From M55B120 sp964426155 (GTDB taxonomy: Bacteria > Actinomycetota > Humimicrobiia > Humimicrobiales > Humimicrobiaceae), in assembly GCA_964426155.1 (NCBI GenBank), contig CAYROY010000057.1:1-14625 (forward strand): a stretch of DNA of 14,625 nucleotides, written 5' to 3'. The position numbers and the translations under genes were made by a program. The notes beneath the pieces are model-generated. The model was given only the letters and a program-made list of their open reading frames with translations, searched no databases and was not told the origin of the DNA. This document shows positions 6,876-13,772 of this stretch, in pieces. Numbering within the stretch: position 1 is the first letter of the stretch; each line of letters begins with the position of its first letter.

Positions 6876-6927
6876 GGAAATATAATTTATTAATATTTAT
6901 TATATAATGTATGCAGGAGGGTCTATT

Positions 6928-8241
6928 ATGATTAAAAAAAATATATATACTATTGTTTTAATGTTTGTGTTTACTTTTTTTGTCGTTTCCTGCTCCCCGA
7001 TTCAGGATAGTACGGACTCTGATATGAATTCTACATCCGGGCTATCTCCTTCTGAAAAAGAACCTGAAACTTTAGCAGAATCAGCAACAGAAGAAAACGA
7101 TTTTAGTGGCCAGGCAACTAATGACACCAGTTCTGTGTTAGATCTGGAGGGGCTTGGGGAAATGGAAAATAGTTTTAATGTGATTAATGCTTTTCCTGAT
7201 TTATCATTTGAGCGCCCTCTTGCCTTCCAGACACCTGGCGATGATTCGGGAAGGATTTTTATAGTGGAACAGAATGGTAGAATTTTTGTAATCAATGATA
7301 CATCTACAGATGAAGCGGTTTTATTCATGGACATATCTGAAAGAGTCGATGACAGCGGTAATGAAATGGGACTTTTAGGACTGGCATTCCACCCCGGCTT
7401 CAACGAAAACAATCAATTCTTTCTAAATTACACTACATCGAGCCAGACGATAATCTCCCGTTTTTCCACTGATAAAAACAATCCCGACAGGGGAGACCCT
7501 GAAAGTGAAGTCAGGATCCTTACTTATGAGCAGCCTTATTCCAACCATAATGGCGGGCATATATTATTTGGAGATCATGATGGTTACCTTTATATTGCAG
7601 CAGGTGATGGAGGAGGCGCAGGTGATCCTCAGGGAAACGGTCAGAACCGGTTAACACTTCTGGGAAATATCCTGAGAATAGATGTTGACAGTACAGATCC
7701 CGGTCTTAATTACGCCATACCTCAGGATAATCCTTTTAAAGGAAATAATGAAGGATTCCGGGAAGAGATCTTTGCTTATGGACTGCGCAACCCATGGAGA
7801 TTCAGTTTTGACCCTGAAACTGAAAGGCTCTGGGCAGCTGATGTAGGACAGAACCAGACAGAGGAGATTGATATTATATACAGCGGTAGAAACTACGGGT
7901 GGAATATTATGGAAGGAAGCCAGTGTTACCAGCCTCCCTCAGAATGCGATACAGAAGGACTCGAGCTCCCCATTTATGAATACACCCATCAGCTGGGCCG
8001 GTCAATAACAGGAGGATATGTGTATAGAGGAGAAAAACTGGAAATACTTAAGGGTGTTTATATTTATGCAGATTTTATAACAGGCTATATCTGGGGTCTT
8101 GTATTAGATGAGGGAGGAGCGGTCAGAAATTATACTCTGGCAGAGTCTGGTCTTAATATCAGCTCATTTGGTATCGATCAGGACCAGGAATTATATTTTA
8201 CAGCCTTCGATGGCAATATATACAGACTTTCTCTTCCATAA
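6928..8241 (+). CDS. PQQ-dependent sugar dehydrogenase, lipoprotein (glucose/sorbosone dehydrogenase family)
   Basis: Six-bladed beta-propeller of the soluble aldose sugar dehydrogenase/YliI family, which oxidises aldose sugars outside the membrane with pyrroloquinoline quinone and calcium. The N-terminus is a lipoprotein signal: Lys pair, hydrophobic run, lipobox VVSC with Cys22, then a Ser/Thr/Glu-rich tether to about residue 85. Family motifs: RPLAFQTPGDDSGRIFIVEQ, GLLGLAFHPGF, SNHNGGHI with His207 matching the catalytic base, the AAGDGGGAGDPQGNGQ calcium loop, AYGLRNPWRF with Arg287, WAADVGQN and GRNYGWNIMEG. ATG 6928 is chosen because GGAGG ends 7 nt before it; the in-frame ATG at 6907 would put that RBS inside the gene. 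No pqq biosynthesis genes are here, so cofactor supply is unknown. A propeller of this family with another role is possible. Confidence 0.9.
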   Translation: MIKKNIYTIVLMFVFTFFVVSCSPIQDSTDSDMNSTSGLSPSEKEPETLAESATEENDFSGQATNDTSSVLDLEGLGEMENSFNVINAFPDLSFERPLAFQTPGDDSGRIFIVEQNGRIFVINDTSTDEAVLFMDISERVDDSGNEMGLLGLAFHPGFNENNQFFLNYTTSSQTIISRFSTDKNNPDRGDPESEVRILTYEQPYSNHNGGHILFGDHDGYLYIAAGDGGGAGDPQGNGQNRLTLLGNILRIDVDSTDPGLNYAIPQDNPFKGNNEGFREEIFAYGLRNPWRFSFDPETERLWAADVGQNQTEEIDIIYSGRNYGWNIMEGSQCYQPPSECDTEGLELPIYEYTHQLGRSITGGYVYRGEKLEILKGVYIYADFITGYIWGLVLDEGGAVRNYTLAESGLNISSFGIDQDQELYFTAFDGNIYRLSLP

Positions 8242-8276
8242 GCCTGTGTCTTTTTAGTGAGGCTGCAAAAAAGTCA

Positions 8277-8897
8277 TCAGTTTTTTTTCTTTTTGATAAT
8301 CTGAATTCTTTTTATTATTAAGGAAGAAATTACTAAAGCCATGAGTATGGAAAATATTACTATTATTGTAGTATTTTTCATATCGGTACCTATGAGTACC
8401 CCATGTATAAAACCCATTATCAATGTCAGATAAACTATCATATGCAAAATTCTCCATACTTTTACTTTCCTGCGAATAAGAACAGCGACTAATCCTATAT
8501 AAAGAAGGATAAGTGCCAGCCTTCCGGCATTGATCCAGAATTCAGACCATGAAGAAAATACTGGTACAAAAACTGAAAGACTTCTAACCCGTATCGCAAA
8601 CAACACAGGATGGATCGTGACAAGGCCAAGGCCTATATAAGCAAAAATATGATGTATCTTTACAAACGTCCTTCCAAAAAGATTTGAGATCTCTTTTAAA
8701 AAAGGTGACATCATCGCTGCAATTGAAAGTGAGATAAAGCCCCATAAGACAAATATACGTATAGAATAATTTAGAATATCTGCGCTAGATTCAATAAGGG
8801 ATATAATTCCCGTGACTGCATAAAGTATAATAATTGCAGCCAGTATATAACATCCTCTTTTTTTTATTCCTCTGCTATTATTTTTCTTCCTGGCCAA
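8277..8897 (-). CDS. Ferric-reductase-like transmembrane protein with paired heme ligands (MsrQ/YedZ-like)
   Basis: A 206-residue integral membrane protein with about six hydrophobic helices (near 17-35, 46-66, 83-103, 121-141, 150-170, 176-197) and basic ends. Two helices carry His pairs 13 residues apart: His83/His96 in HHIFAYIGLGLVTIHP and His152/His165 in HMIVYLTLIMGFIHG. This is the bis-heme b arrangement of the ferric reductase/NOX transmembrane domain. It would move electrons across the membrane, but no FAD/NADPH domain and no MsrP-like partner gene is next to it, so the donor and acceptor are unknown. The start is TTG at 8897, supported by AGGAG with an 8-nt spacer; the next in-frame ATG (residue 62) would remove two helices. 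It converges with the sugar dehydrogenase, only 35 bp apart. Confidence 0.82.
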   Translation of the reverse strand: MARKKNNSRGIKKRGCYILAAIIILYAVTGIISLIESSADILNYSIRIFVLWGFISLSIAAMMSPFLKEISNLFGRTFVKIHHIFAYIGLGLVTIHPVLFAIRVRSLSVFVPVFSSWSEFWINAGRLALILLYIGLVAVLIRRKVKVWRILHMIVYLTLIMGFIHGVLIGTDMKNTTIIVIFSILMALVISSLIIKRIQIIKKKKN

Positions 8898-9195
8898 TAG
8901 TTGATCTCCTGCTTGAATATCAAATACTTTATTATGATTATATCACCGATTTTGACAGGCCATAATTGTTATATTTTGATAAACCTTATAATCAATGAAA
9001 AAAGTTTTAAAATTTTATTCCACTTTTTTATTAAATATGGATTTATGAAGTATTACCGAATTTTCATTGCATAATTCATATCTTCAAAATTTAGAACTGA
9101 CTTTAGTATTTTCTACCACAGGCAAGAATTATATATTTTAAGCAGCTACAGAAAGGTTCTTTTACTCTCCTTTAAACAATCTTAATTTTTATGTA
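8898..9195. other. AT-rich intergenic stretch without recognisable genes
   Basis: No coding frame with an RBS was seen on either strand. A TATAAT on minus (8937-8942) could be the -10 box for the ferric-reductase-like gene, giving a leader of about 33 nt, but the -35 region (TTATGG, 17-bp spacer) is poor. The rest holds nothing that I can identify. Confidence 0.4.
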
Positions 9196-9236
9196 CCTTA
9201 AGCTACCCGGTGGATAGCTTAAGGCTTTTTGTCTTT
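9196..9236 (+). terminator. Strong intrinsic terminator hairpin, plus orientation
   Basis: CCTTAAGCTA (9196-9205) and TAGCTTAAGG (9215-9224) form a perfect 10-bp stem with a CCCGGTGGA loop, followed by CTTTTTGTCTTT on plus. The minus strand lacks a T-run after the stem. Oddly, no plus-strand gene lies upstream, while the minus-strand Hsp20 remnant ends two bases away. It may serve an unannotated plus transcript or be a leftover of the hsp20 locus acting in both directions. Confidence 0.7.
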
Positions 9237-9237
9237 A

Positions 9238-9345
9238 TTATTTACCCTCCGAAACCTTTATTTTCTTAGGCTTTTTTACCCCGGCCTTAGGAAGAATGGC
9301 CTTTAGTACCCCATCTTTATAATCTGACTTTACATTTTCCTCCTT
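9238..9345 (-). pseudogene. C-terminal remnant of a small heat-shock protein (Hsp20/alpha-crystallin)
   Basis: The 35 codons directly after the lipoprotein stop, in the same frame, read KEENVKSDYKDGVLKAILPK then AGVKKPKKIKVSEGK and a stop. This is the end of an Hsp20 alpha-crystallin domain: the NVK..YKDGVL.AILPK strand pair followed by a KKPKKIKV tail, where intact genes have about 140-150 residues. The remaining domain is missing. AAGGAGG followed by ATG-TAA occurs at the join, so no product can start there. It looks like the scar of a deletion that joined the hsp20 tail to the end of the neighbouring gene. Confidence 0.72.
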
Positions 9346-9873
9346 TTATAATCCCATATCTATATAGACCCTCTCCCGGGGTGGGACTTTAAGGTCAGTA
9401 AACTCCAGTATCAGATCCACTGAATCAAGAGGGATATCAAAAGAAGCATTGAATGTCCTTTCGATATCGGGATATATTTCCTGAAGCACACATGCAGGTG
9501 GGCCCGGAGAAAGATAACCATAGGCCTCATTGCATATGGAGTATATCCTTCCCTTGCTATCAATCACTTTGAGGTCGTAAAGCTGCAATATATCCTGACC
9601 CGCGTTTTCTAACATGAATTCAATGTATATAAACCTTCCCTCTACGGACTGGAGAGTACCGTATTCACCTACAATCTGAGGCCCTATCTCTTCTACATCA
9701 AGAAGCTTCCAGTGTATATTACCAACTGTTACTTCATCATCCCTTACTATATTTAGCTGAGACCTGTCAATGGTTCCAAGCTCCAGGTCATTATTATTTT
9801 GACATGCAAAAAGTGACCCAGCCAGAAATACAGCAGTAAACAAAATTAAGATTGGAAATATTTTCTTCATCAT
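9346..9873 (-). CDS. DUF4352-like lipoprotein
   Basis: A 175-residue exported protein: MMKK, a hydrophobic run and lipobox LFAC with Cys24 as the lipidation site. After an Asn/Asp-rich linker comes a beta-rich domain with the DUF4352 pattern: VTVGNIHWKLLDVEEIG, GRFIYIEFMLENAGQD, LYDLKVIDSKGRIY, and near the end VDLILEFTDLKV. This immunoglobulin-like fold is common in surface lipoproteins of Gram-positive-type bacteria; its function is unknown. Cys114 and Cys128 could form a disulfide. AAGGAGG lies 7-8 nt before ATG 9873. Its stop codon is joined directly and in frame to the Hsp20 remnant, so the original 3' end may have been altered. Confidence 0.8.
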   Translation of the reverse strand: MMKKIFPILILFTAVFLAGSLFACQNNNDLELGTIDRSQLNIVRDDEVTVGNIHWKLLDVEEIGPQIVGEYGTLQSVEGRFIYIEFMLENAGQDILQLYDLKVIDSKGRIYSICNEAYGYLSPGPPACVLQEIYPDIERTFNASFDIPLDSVDLILEFTDLKVPPRERVYIDMGL

Positions 9874-10004
9874 TTATCTTCCTCCTTAATATCAAATAAA
9901 GATATATAAATTATAATTTTTCTATATGAAGTCTGTAACAGCTTTAAAGCCAGTTTTTATCAGTAATAATTATGGGGGGATATACTGGACTTTTTTATAG
10001 TATG

Positions 10005-10412
10005 TTATTTACCAAATATCCTCTTATGTTCTGACATGATACATCTATTCATTATGACTTTTATTCCATAACTTTCTGCCAGTACTTTTGCCCTTTCATT
10101 TTTTATTCCAGGCTGCATCCAGATAACCTTTGGCCTTATCCTTACAGCCTGCTCCACAATGGGATAAACCATTGCACTGGGAATGAATATATCAACTATA
10201 TCGACTGGTTTTCCTATCTCGGTAAGGTTATCGTAAGATTTCTCCCCCAGTACTTTTTCTTCATTGGGATTTACCGGTATCACCTCATAACCTTTTTTCA
10301 TTAGATACCTGATTACCCTGTTGGAAGCTTTCTTACGTTTATTTGATGCTCCCACTACTGCTACAACATGGTAATCAGTCAATATTTTTTTTATTACTTT
10401 ATCACCTATCAT
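10005..10412 (-). CDS. CoA-binding protein (YccU-like, CoA_binding_2 family)
   Basis: A 135-residue single Rossmann-fold domain related to the nucleotide-binding part of succinyl-CoA synthetase alpha. Motifs in order: VVAVVGASNKRKKASNRV (glycine turn at 21-23), GYEVIPVNPNEEKVLGEKSY, the VDIVDIFIPSAMV strand, PKVIWMQPGIKNERA, and the end VIMNRCIMSEHKRIF. These match YccU-type proteins along their whole length. The family binds CoA; its cellular role is not established. There is no clear Shine-Dalgarno sequence before ATG 10412. It follows the debranching-enzyme remnant on the same strand. Confidence 0.9.
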   Translation of the reverse strand: MIGDKVIKKILTDYHVVAVVGASNKRKKASNRVIRYLMKKGYEVIPVNPNEEKVLGEKSYDNLTEIGKPVDIVDIFIPSAMVYPIVEQAVRIRPKVIWMQPGIKNERAKVLAESYGIKVIMNRCIMSEHKRIFGK

Positions 10413-10465
10413 ATTTTAACTGAGTAACTCAAATATTTTTCAAACCAGTCTGCTGCAAACTAAAA

Positions 10466-10635
10466 TCATTTCTTAACAATTATCTGGATGCCATCACCGC
10501 TGTCCAGAAAAACACCTGCATTCTTTCCTTTCCCCTGAAGGTTAAGATTTATATGCGGACCATTTACTTTAAACTTTCAAAATTTTTTTTAGCTTTTGTC
10601 TGCAGGCTCAATTTTTCTTCCTCATCCTTTTTACT
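10466..10635 (-). pseudogene. Frameshifted coding remnants behind the debranching-enzyme fragment
   Basis: After the stop at 10631 the minus strand continues in other frames: SKKDEEEKLSLQTKAKKNFE to 10564, then VNGPHINLNLQGKGKNAGVF and LDSGDGIQIIVKK to a stop at 10466. Each piece looks protein-like, they follow one another closely, and each has no start of its own. They may be the continuation and true C-terminus of the disrupted gene upstream. Family identity is uncertain. Confidence 0.4.
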
Positions 10636-11344
10636 TATATATCCTGCTATTTCTTTTAATGCCTTCTCTAAAGGCCATATCGATCTCAATATCAAGAGAT
10701 TTTTCCGGATATATCAATATCTCAAATTGGGCTGCATTATCTTTTATTGAATCGGGGGTTACTGAAAATAAGATCTCTGTGCCCCTTTTTATATTATCCA
10801 GGCCGGTAAAGGTAAAGATAATATTATCTTTACCATAAGACGGTTTCTTAACGGTTCCATGCTTTTGCCTTTTTATTCCCATCAGCTCAGAAATATCTAT
10901 AAAATCTGCATCAAAATGGTAGGAGATATGGAAAAGATACGGTTTGCAGCCAAAATTAAAAATACGGTCTTTGCGGCAGCATAGCCGGTCTTTTATGTTT
11001 ATCATGGACCGTATATGGAGGATATCTTTTTCAACCATTTCACGGTTATTGTCTATAAAATCCGGATTCGTCATATCAATTGACAAATGCTGGTTATCAT
11101 ATTTTACTGCAGAGCTTAAAAGAACAGGATGCATTTGTCCAATATTAAGTAACATTCGTGAAAGATAGCGGGTTTCCCGGTAAAATATCCCATGATTTTC
11201 ACAGCGTAAAGGCCTTATATTACCAGAAATATTAAATATCCCTAAAGTCTTATCATCTTTTAATATACGTTCCTGTTCCCCCATTATAGAAGAGCTTGCC
11301 AGTATATAATAATATTTATCCTGATATTTTATAGTCTCTTTCAT
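10631..11344 (-). pseudogene. Glycogen debranching enzyme N-terminal domain only (GDE_N_bis); catalytic domain missing
   Basis: A 237-codon frame matching the N-terminal domain of amylo-alpha-1,6-glucosidase-type debranching enzymes. Typical segments: the ETIKYQDKYYYILASS start, HGIFYRETRYLSRMLLNIG (the family's GLFYRDTRFLSR motif), PVLLSSAVKYDNQHLSIDMT and NPDF, later FDADFIDISELMGIK and LFSVTP. Intact members are about 650-750 residues and carry an (alpha/alpha)6 glucosidase domain after this. Here a stop follows at once, and further coding pieces appear in other frames. So the enzyme is probably dead, although a free N-terminal domain might still be made. AAGGGA lies 7 nt before ATG 11344. 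It is preceded by a 15-codon frame whose TGA overlaps the ATG (ATGA), which hints at coupling. Confidence 0.75.
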
Positions 11345-11392
11345 ACCACATCCCTTGAAATGAGCAGTGTATTTCTTGCATCTATCATCTCC

Positions 11393-12010
11393 TTATTTAG
11401 CAACAAATAGGTTTCCATTATTATCAGATTCATCTATCATCTCTTCAAAATACTTATATATCTTATCGAGCTCTTCCCAGAAAAGTGCTTCTGTAAGGTA
11501 TGCCTTGTTCTCCAGATCATTTAATTCAGATATATGTATGTTTTTGGTATACCCTTCAAAAAAAAGAATCCTGTATGTTAAGGCTTTAACAGCTGCATCA
11601 TAGGCTTTTACAGCTATCGGAGGAGGATTTATCAACCCGATTTCGTGCTTAAAATCTCTATAAGACTCTGCCAGACTGTAAGCATATTCCGTTTTTTCTT
11701 CCAGACTGATGTCATTGCGGTTAAAAGAATCCAGAACCGGGGAAACTTTATCTATATGCTCTGACCATATCCTAAAGAAAGCATCAGTAAAAGACTTGAA
11801 TTCTTCCATTTCTATCATTAATGTATCAAAATTATCAGAACCAGTTTCTTTTACAACCTCATTAGAATAACTGCTTAGTTCAATAAGCTTTTCCCTATCA
11901 AATCCTGGTTGATTGTCACCTGAAGAGCTACTTATATCCGTGTAGCATCCACCGACAAGAAAAATAAGTATCAAAGGTGCTAAAAATATTTTTAAATATG
12001 TTTTTGCCAT
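11393..12010 (-). CDS. Putative lipoprotein, alpha-helical, unknown family
   Basis: From ATG 12010 the product has 205 residues: MAKTYLKIFLAPLILIFLVG then GC, a lipoprotein signal with Cys22. A Ser-rich linker follows, and the rest is almost wholly helical and acidic, with a proline break INPPPIAVKAYDAAVKAL near the middle. The AYDAAVKAL stretch and long helices recall helical-bundle sensor or binding domains, but I recognise no family. A TTG at 12043 in the same frame lacks an RBS and would put 11 polar residues before the signal, so it is rejected. The RBS at 12010 is also weak. It lies 48 bp upstream of the debranching-enzyme fragment on the same strand. Confidence 0.65.
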   Translation of the reverse strand: MAKTYLKIFLAPLILIFLVGGCYTDISSSSGDNQPGFDREKLIELSSYSNEVVKETGSDNFDTLMIEMEEFKSFTDAFFRIWSEHIDKVSPVLDSFNRNDISLEEKTEYAYSLAESYRDFKHEIGLINPPPIAVKAYDAAVKALTYRILFFEGYTKNIHISELNDLENKAYLTEALFWEELDKIYKYFEEMIDESDNNGNLFVAK

Positions 12011-12134
12011 ACTGCTACCACACTGGTCAATTTTATTTATCAATACTGAAATTATATTCTCTACCAGGGCTTACCGTAACATATAAAAGTATGGATTTTA
12101 GCAGGAAATTTTACCAGTTTATATACCAGCCAAA

Positions 12135-12174
12135 ATGGCAGGGACCAATCATCGATCCTAAATCATGTACCTTA
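12135..12174. repeat. Dispersed repeat, copy A
   Basis: ATGGCAGGGACC is followed after 11 bases by CTAAATCATGTAC (12158-12170) and CTTA. The 13-mer recurs exactly at 14578-14590, there preceded by the similar ATGGGGCAGACACC. This suggests two diverged copies of a short element, but chance similarity in AT-rich DNA is not excluded. Confidence 0.35.
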
Positions 12175-12280
12175 AAACCCGTACTTTAGTACAGTAAAAA
12201 AATAGTCTAATGGCTGAAGAAAGAATAATAATCAGCATATATAATCATATTATTTCTACCAATAGTATGGAGGATACATT

Positions 12281-12481
12281 ATGGATATTATGGATGAAGC
12301 CATTCTTGAGGATACAATGGAACAGAAATATTTCAGAGCTGGTGATGTCCCGGGAGAAGGTATATACCGGTGCAAGAACTGTTCTGTAAAGTGGCTGCTT
12401 CTTGATTTCGAAGAACTTCCTGAATGTCCTGAATGCAATGGGACAGTGTTTGATAAGGAAGATGACAGTAATATCTTTTAG
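12281..12481 (+). CDS. Small zinc-ribbon protein
   Basis: A 66-residue cytoplasmic protein. After an acidic N-terminus and AGDVPGEGIY comes a zinc or rubredoxin-like ribbon with two knuckles: Cys31-x2-Cys34 (YRCKNC) and Cys49-x2-Cys52 (PECPEC), 14 residues apart, then an acidic tail. The knuckles hold one metal ion, probably zinc; iron cannot be excluded. GGAGG with a 6-7 nt spacer supports ATG 12281. TATAAT at 12240-12245 could be its -10 box. It stands alone between genes on the other strand. Its partner is unknown. Confidence 0.75.
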   Translation: MDIMDEAILEDTMEQKYFRAGDVPGEGIYRCKNCSVKWLLLDFEELPECPECNGTVFDKEDDSNIF

Positions 12482-12499
12482 ATTAACAATTTGTTAATC
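12481..12499. repeat. Perfect 19-bp palindrome between convergent genes
   Basis: GATTAACAATTTGTTAATC is a perfect 9-bp dyad around a central T, starting at the last base of the zinc-ribbon stop codon. The single-base centre makes it look more like a dimeric-protein binding site than a terminator. A weak bidirectional terminator remains possible. Confidence 0.5.
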
Positions 12500-12585
12500 C
12501 CTATATGCCACAGGTAATGATATACCGTCAATACAATATGGGGGAATAATTTGAAAGATGATAAAGATTTATCAACGCAAAGGGT

Positions 12586-13218
12586 TTAATCTACTTTGCT
12601 TTCTGGCACCAGCTTATCCTCAATTGCCAGTGATACAGCTTTGTTCCTGCTTGATACACCAAGTTTTAAAAGTATATTGGAGACATGGAATTTTACCGTG
12701 GAAGGACTTATTACAAGTTTTTTAGCTATCTCTTTGTTGGAATATCCCTTTATCATAAGGTCAAGTATATCTTTTTCCCTTGAGGTAAGCTTATAGTCGC
12801 CCTTTTTATAATCCGAGATCAATATGTCGCTTGCCTCTGAAGAAAGAAAGGATTTTCCTTCAACTGCGCCCCTTATTACCGATATGAGCTTGTCACCTGT
12901 GGTATTTTTCATAACATAGCCCATAACCCCCGACTTTAGGGCATCCTCTACCAGGTTTTTGTCTATAAAACTTGTAAGCGCTATTATTTTTATCTCAGGG
13001 TTTTTCTCCATTATTTTTTTTGCAGCATCAATGCCATTCATTTTGGGCATCTTTATATCCATAAGCAAAATATCTGGTACTTTTTGAGTAATCATCTCAA
13101 CAGCCTCGACTCCATTTCTGGCTTCACCTATTATCTTGATGTCGTCATAAGTCTCAAGAAGAGATTTTATTCCCTCCCTTACCAGTTCATGATCATCAAC
13201 TATCATTACTTTTATCAT
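12586..13218 (-). CDS. NarL/FixJ-family response regulator (receiver plus LuxR-type HTH)
   Basis: Two-component transcription regulator of 210 residues. The receiver domain (1-120) is complete: Asp8-Asp9, phospho-acceptor Asp54 in LLMDIKMP, Thr82 in ALTS, Lys104 in YVMK. A linker leads to a LuxR/GerE helix-turn-helix (about 144-202): KLTSREKDILDLMIKGYSNK, then EIAKKLVISPSTVKFHVSNI. It should bind DNA when phosphorylated by a partner histidine kinase. The nearest kinase trace, further upstream on the same strand, is decayed, so its real partner is probably elsewhere. No Shine-Dalgarno sequence is visible before ATG 13218. It converges with the zinc-ribbon gene. Confidence 0.95.
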   Translation of the reverse strand: MIKVMIVDDHELVREGIKSLLETYDDIKIIGEARNGVEAVEMITQKVPDILLMDIKMPKMNGIDAAKKIMEKNPEIKIIALTSFIDKNLVEDALKSGVMGYVMKNTTGDKLISVIRGAVEGKSFLSSEASDILISDYKKGDYKLTSREKDILDLMIKGYSNKEIAKKLVISPSTVKFHVSNILLKLGVSSRNKAVSLAIEDKLVPESKVD

Positions 13219-13437
13219 ATATTTATCTGTTTTTTAAAATGGCAAATAAATATAAATTAATACATATAATTATATAATATTATAAAAATAATAGCACTTA
13301 AAAACTGCCTTTAGTTGCAGGTAAGGGCCGGATAAAAGTAAGTGGAATTATTCCTATGATGGTCTATAAGGTACCATATCCTTAAGTAGGTTTTAATGAT
13401 AACTCCATGATGGTTTTGGTCAGCCCGGGGATTTGAT
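13219..13437. other. Intergenic region upstream of the NarL-type gene
   Basis: Very AT-rich near the gene (several TATAAT-like strings on minus, none with a good -35). Further upstream are small dyads such as GGAATTATTCC (13342-13352) and CTGC-CTTTAGTT-GCAG (13306-13321). No gene or clear terminator was seen. Confidence 0.4.
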
Positions 13438-13772
13438 TCAGATATTCATAAGACAAAAATTATACTCGCCCATTACATAAAAATTATCCACACCCGCTCC
13501 TATAAAGCTATTCTTTAGCTGGTGAAAAGCACTGTAAATAAATATTTTTATTCCAGGAAATGATTTTTTTAAGAAAGATTTGTCTAAAACTACATCTTTT
13601 GAAAAAAGATTTCCATTATAATTTGAATTCATTATAAAAACATCGGCTTCTTTTTATTTAACAGTTTAATGACATGGCTAAAATCACTGGCAAAAACAAC
13701 TTCCTTATTATCCATGGTCAGTTCAATAGCGTTTCTTATAACCTTATTTTTTTCAAATATCACTTTCTTAAT
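13438..13772 (-). pseudogene. Frameshifted degenerate receiver domain
   Basis: Two frames join into one CheY-like domain. The first reads KKVIFEKNKVIRNAIELTMD then NKEVVFASDFSHVIKLLNKK. The second, one base shifted, reads EADVFIMNSNYNG ... FPGIKIFIYSAFHQLKNSF and IGAGVDNFYVMGEYNFCLMN. The switch is at a run of five A (complement of 13651-13655); one more A restores one frame. The acidic pocket is lost (FEKN) and the phospho-acceptor is Asn (IMNSN), so it was phosphorylation-free even before the shift. AAGGAG sits inside the end of the upstream receiver gene, and 7 nt after it comes ATT (13770-13772), not ATG; an in-frame GTG lies at 13763. A sequencing error in the A-run is possible. Confidence 0.65.

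Larger units (their letters stand above)
6463..6906. other. Intergenic region between divergent korA and sugar dehydrogenase genes
   Basis: About 440 bp without an intact gene. It must hold the korA promoter (minus) and the dehydrogenase promoter (plus). It also contains a possible coding remnant on minus (6646-6804) and a hairpin (6852-6875), listed separately. TATAAT at 6881-6886 and 6903-6908 are possible -10 elements for the plus gene, without convincing -35 boxes; the second is probably too close to the RBS. Confidence 0.5.

Noticed and set aside
7002..7412. A 136-codon minus-strand open frame inside the sugar dehydrogenase
   Set aside because: Serine- and proline-rich shadow of the plus-strand gene, whose signal peptide and propeller motifs are unmistakable.
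8243..8268. AGCCT/AGGCT hairpin between the convergent sugar dehydrogenase and ferric-reductase-like genes as a terminator
   Set aside because: The stem is only 5 bp with a long loop, and the following A-run on plus is the wrong base for a terminator.
11977..12189. A 70-codon plus-strand open frame upstream of the zinc-ribbon gene
   Set aside because: It overlaps the lipoprotein signal-peptide region antisense, lacks an RBS and runs through the dispersed repeat.
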